DNA of 64,000 nucleotides from contig PNNF01000002.1 of NCBI GenBank assembly GCA_013824085.1, positions 1 to 64,000 of the forward strand, written 5' to 3'. Below the pieces are notes generated by a model. It saw nothing but the letters and a program-made list of their open reading frames with translations, was not told the DNA's origin and searched no databases. Position numbers and translations under genes: made by a program. Shown one piece after another: positions 62,101 through 64,000 of this stretch (positions are counted from its first letter, which is position 1; each line of letters opens with the position of its first letter). Origin of the DNA: Chlorobiaceae bacterium. GTDB taxonomy: Bacteria > Bacteroidota > Ignavibacteria > Ignavibacteriales > Ignavibacteriaceae.

Positions 62101-63950
62101 GTAAAATAAATATTTTGCCTGAACATCTCGCAAATAAAATTGCTGCAGGTGAAGTAGTTCAACGTCCCGAATCAGTAGTAAAAGAATTACTTGAAAATGC
62201 AATCGATGCAAAATCACAAAATATTTCTGTCTTTATCAAACGAGCGGGAAAAATTTTAATTCAAGTTTCTGACGATGGCGAAGGTATGTCTGAAGAGGAC
62301 GCAATACTTTCAATCCACAAACACGCTACGAGTAAAATAAATAAGTTCGAAGATTTAGAAGCACTGCATACGCTTGGATTCAGGGGCGAAGCTCTTAGCT
62401 CTATTGTTGCAGTTAGTCAATTTGAACTCAAGACTGAACGTTACGAAGATGACTTGGGAACTCACATCAGATTTGATGATTCACAAAATATAATTGTTGA
62501 AAAAGGATCTTTCGCTAAAGGAACTTCTGTAATTGTAAAAAATCTTTTTTTCAATACACCCGCACGCAGAAATTTTCTTCGCTCAGACTCAACTGAACTA
62601 AAACATATCGTCGATACTTTTAATAAAATTGCATTGAGTCACTACAATATTGGATTTAAATTATTTATCGATGATGATCTTAGCTGTGATTATAAAGGCG
62701 GAACTCTCGTCGACAGAATTGAAAAAATATTTGCCGACAATATGCTCGACGCTTTAATAAAGGTTGAAGAGCGTACTGAATTAATTTCAATAAATGGATA
62801 TATCAGTAAACCAACATTCTTAAAAAAGAGTAAACAGGATCAATATCTTTTTCTGAATCAGCGATTTGTTCTTAATAAACAGATCAATCACGCAGTCTTT
62901 AATTCTTATGACGATCTTTTAGATAAAGGAGATTATCCATTTTTTGTTCTCTTCCTTGATATAGATCCCAAACAAGTTGATGTAAATATTCATCCTTCTA
63001 AACTCGAAGTTCGTTTTGATGATGACAGAGGAATTTACAATTTTGTAAAAGCTGTAATCAAAAAAAGTTTGAGTTCATTCGATCTTGTTCCAAACCTTTC
63101 ATTCAATGATAATGGTATCACAAATCATTTTTCTGATGAGAGAATGCAAATCGGGAAAGCACAACAAAACTTGAAAGGTGATTTTTCTGATCGTCCTCCA
63201 TCGCTTGCAAAAACTATTCGATATAGCGATGATGAGATAGAAAAAATATTTGGCACTTTGGATAATTTAATAGAGAAAACTTCTAACGAAGATAATAACT
63301 ATTTATCTGCAAGTGAGCAGGGAAATGATTCTAAAACTGAAATATCTAATCAGAAAATAAAAACTACTCCTTCAACTTTTCATAGTTTTATTATTCAACT
63401 TCACGACAAATATATTTTATCGCAGATAAAAAGTGGTATGATGATTATTGATCAACACGCTGCACACGAAAGAATACTTTATGAAAAAGCGTTAAATCTT
63501 TTTGATGCAAATCTTCCATTTTCTCAGATGTTAGTTTTTCCCAAAACATTGGAGTTCGATCCCGCAAAGTTTTTGATTATTAAAGAACTTGATATTTTTC
63601 TTTCAAAACTTGGATTCACAATAAAATTTTTTTCAAAGAATACAATTGTAATTGAGGGCGTTCCGAACGATGTAAAACAAGGCGAAGAGGAATCTATCTT
63701 ATTGGAAATTCTTGAAGAATATTTTACGAATCAAAGAGAAAAAAAAATAATTGATAAGAAAGATAATCTCGCAAAATCTTTCTCTTGTCGGACAGCAATA
63801 AAAGCAGGCGATAGACTGAGTGAAAATGAGATGAGAATTTTGATTGATCAACTTTTTGCTACTTCTATGCCTTACGTTTGTCCACACGGAAGACCAATCG
63901 TAATAAAAATATCGATTGAAGAGTTCGACAAGCGATTTGGAAGAACTTGA
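62097..63950 (+). CDS. mutL: DNA mismatch repair protein MutL
   Basis: A protein of 617 residues. GHL ATPase motifs: ENAIDAKSQNI near 32, DDGEGM, KHATSKI and LGFRGEALSSI near 92, and FFNTPARRNFLRS. The C-terminal dimerisation/endonuclease domain carries DQHAAHERILYE (the DQHA(x)2E(x)4E motif of nicking MutL proteins) and CPHGRPI near the end. It therefore probably has intrinsic endonuclease activity, as in mutH-lacking bacteria. It is translationally coupled to folA. Confidence 0.96.
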   Translation: MSKINILPEHLANKIAAGEVVQRPESVVKELLENAIDAKSQNISVFIKRAGKILIQVSDDGEGMSEEDAILSIHKHATSKINKFEDLEALHTLGFRGEALSSIVAVSQFELKTERYEDDLGTHIRFDDSQNIIVEKGSFAKGTSVIVKNLFFNTPARRNFLRSDSTELKHIVDTFNKIALSHYNIGFKLFIDDDLSCDYKGGTLVDRIEKIFADNMLDALIKVEERTELISINGYISKPTFLKKSKQDQYLFLNQRFVLNKQINHAVFNSYDDLLDKGDYPFFVLFLDIDPKQVDVNIHPSKLEVRFDDDRGIYNFVKAVIKKSLSSFDLVPNLSFNDNGITNHFSDERMQIGKAQQNLKGDFSDRPPSLAKTIRYSDDEIEKIFGTLDNLIEKTSNEDNNYLSASEQGNDSKTEISNQKIKTTPSTFHSFIIQLHDKYILSQIKSGMMIIDQHAAHERILYEKALNLFDANLPFSQMLVFPKTLEFDPAKFLIIKELDIFLSKLGFTIKFFSKNTIVIEGVPNDVKQGEEESILLEILEEYFTNQREKKIIDKKDNLAKSFSCRTAIKAGDRLSENEMRILIDQLFATSMPYVCPHGRPIVIKISIEEFDKRFGRT

Positions 63951-63988
63951 TTATTGTTTAATTTATAAATCAAAAAAAAAGGTATTAA

Positions 63989-64000
63989 ATGTCTGAAGAT
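63989..64000 (+). CDS. Start of a further gene, cut by the window edge
   Basis: An ATG followed by three codons (M-S-E-D) begins 38 bp after mutL, with AAGG 5 bp upstream. It is too short to identify. Confidence 0.4.

Overview
The window is AT-rich chromosomal DNA from a Gram-negative bacterium of the Bacteroidota-Chlorobiota-Ignavibacteriota side of the FCB group. The basis is an SprA homologue (type IX secretion, T9SS), two PorV/PorQ-type barrels, a secreted propeller protein with a T9SS-like C-terminal domain, a BshC homologue, many outer-membrane barrels, and frequent TTG/GTG starts that overlap the preceding stop codon. An ignavibacterial member is my best guess; no rRNA or other decisive marker is present.

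Layout. 1-3.9 kb: a putative porin-cytochrome electron conduit (barrel, 14-heme cytochrome, 9-heme lipoprotein cytochrome), closed by a strong terminator. 4.1-10.5 kb: amino-acid and acyl-CoA metabolism (Cys/Met lyase, acyl-CoA synthetase, alanine dehydrogenase, CoA-transferase) and a metallophosphatase. 10.7-17.5 kb: giant sprA. 17.6-23.1 kb: [FeFe]-hydrogenase maturation, with aspA-hydF on the minus strand and hydG-hydE on the plus strand, diverging from a 377-bp region that carries two sigma-54-like promoters. 23.1-25.0 kb: a divergent glycerophosphodiesterase and lipase-like pair. 25.1-25.6 kb: tRNA-Gly and tRNA-Cys, preceded by three tandem 84-bp degenerate copies of the tRNA-Gly 5' half. 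25.7-34.2 kb: housekeeping and small families (UPF0316, Pcm, MiaA, AtuA pair, RF2, YceH, aminotransferase, MmcQ/YjbR, pyrophosphatase). RF2 is encoded with a programmed +1 frameshift whose in-frame stop is UAA rather than UGA.

34.4-43.6 kb: exonuclease/GIY-YIG fusion, YmdB-like phosphodiesterase, FolD, DeoC, a HicB-like small protein, a TrmH-type methyltransferase with no canonical start codon, AroA, an orphan ABC ATPase and BshC. 43.7-51.4 kb: a tightly overlapping operon with two radical SAM/SPASM proteins, two membrane GT2 glycosyltransferases, a NodB deacetylase, a flippase-like protein, an outer-membrane protein and a site-2 protease. 51.4-55.7 kb: lipoprotein, T9SS cargo and two PorV-like barrels. 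55.8-60.7 kb: envelope glycan genes (FemAB/GNAT-like, GT4, methyltransferase, GT9) and glycerate kinase. 60.8-64.0 kb: thyA-folA-mutL and the first codons of one more gene.

Together the genes suggest an anaerobic or facultative heterotroph with extracellular electron transfer, hydrogen metabolism and T9SS surface display. No phage, insertion sequence or CRISPR array was seen. The less ordinary items are the UAA-type RF2 frameshift site, the degenerate tRNA-Gly tandem array, the sigma-54-like control of hydrogenase maturation, the porin-cytochrome trio and the probable AUC start codon.
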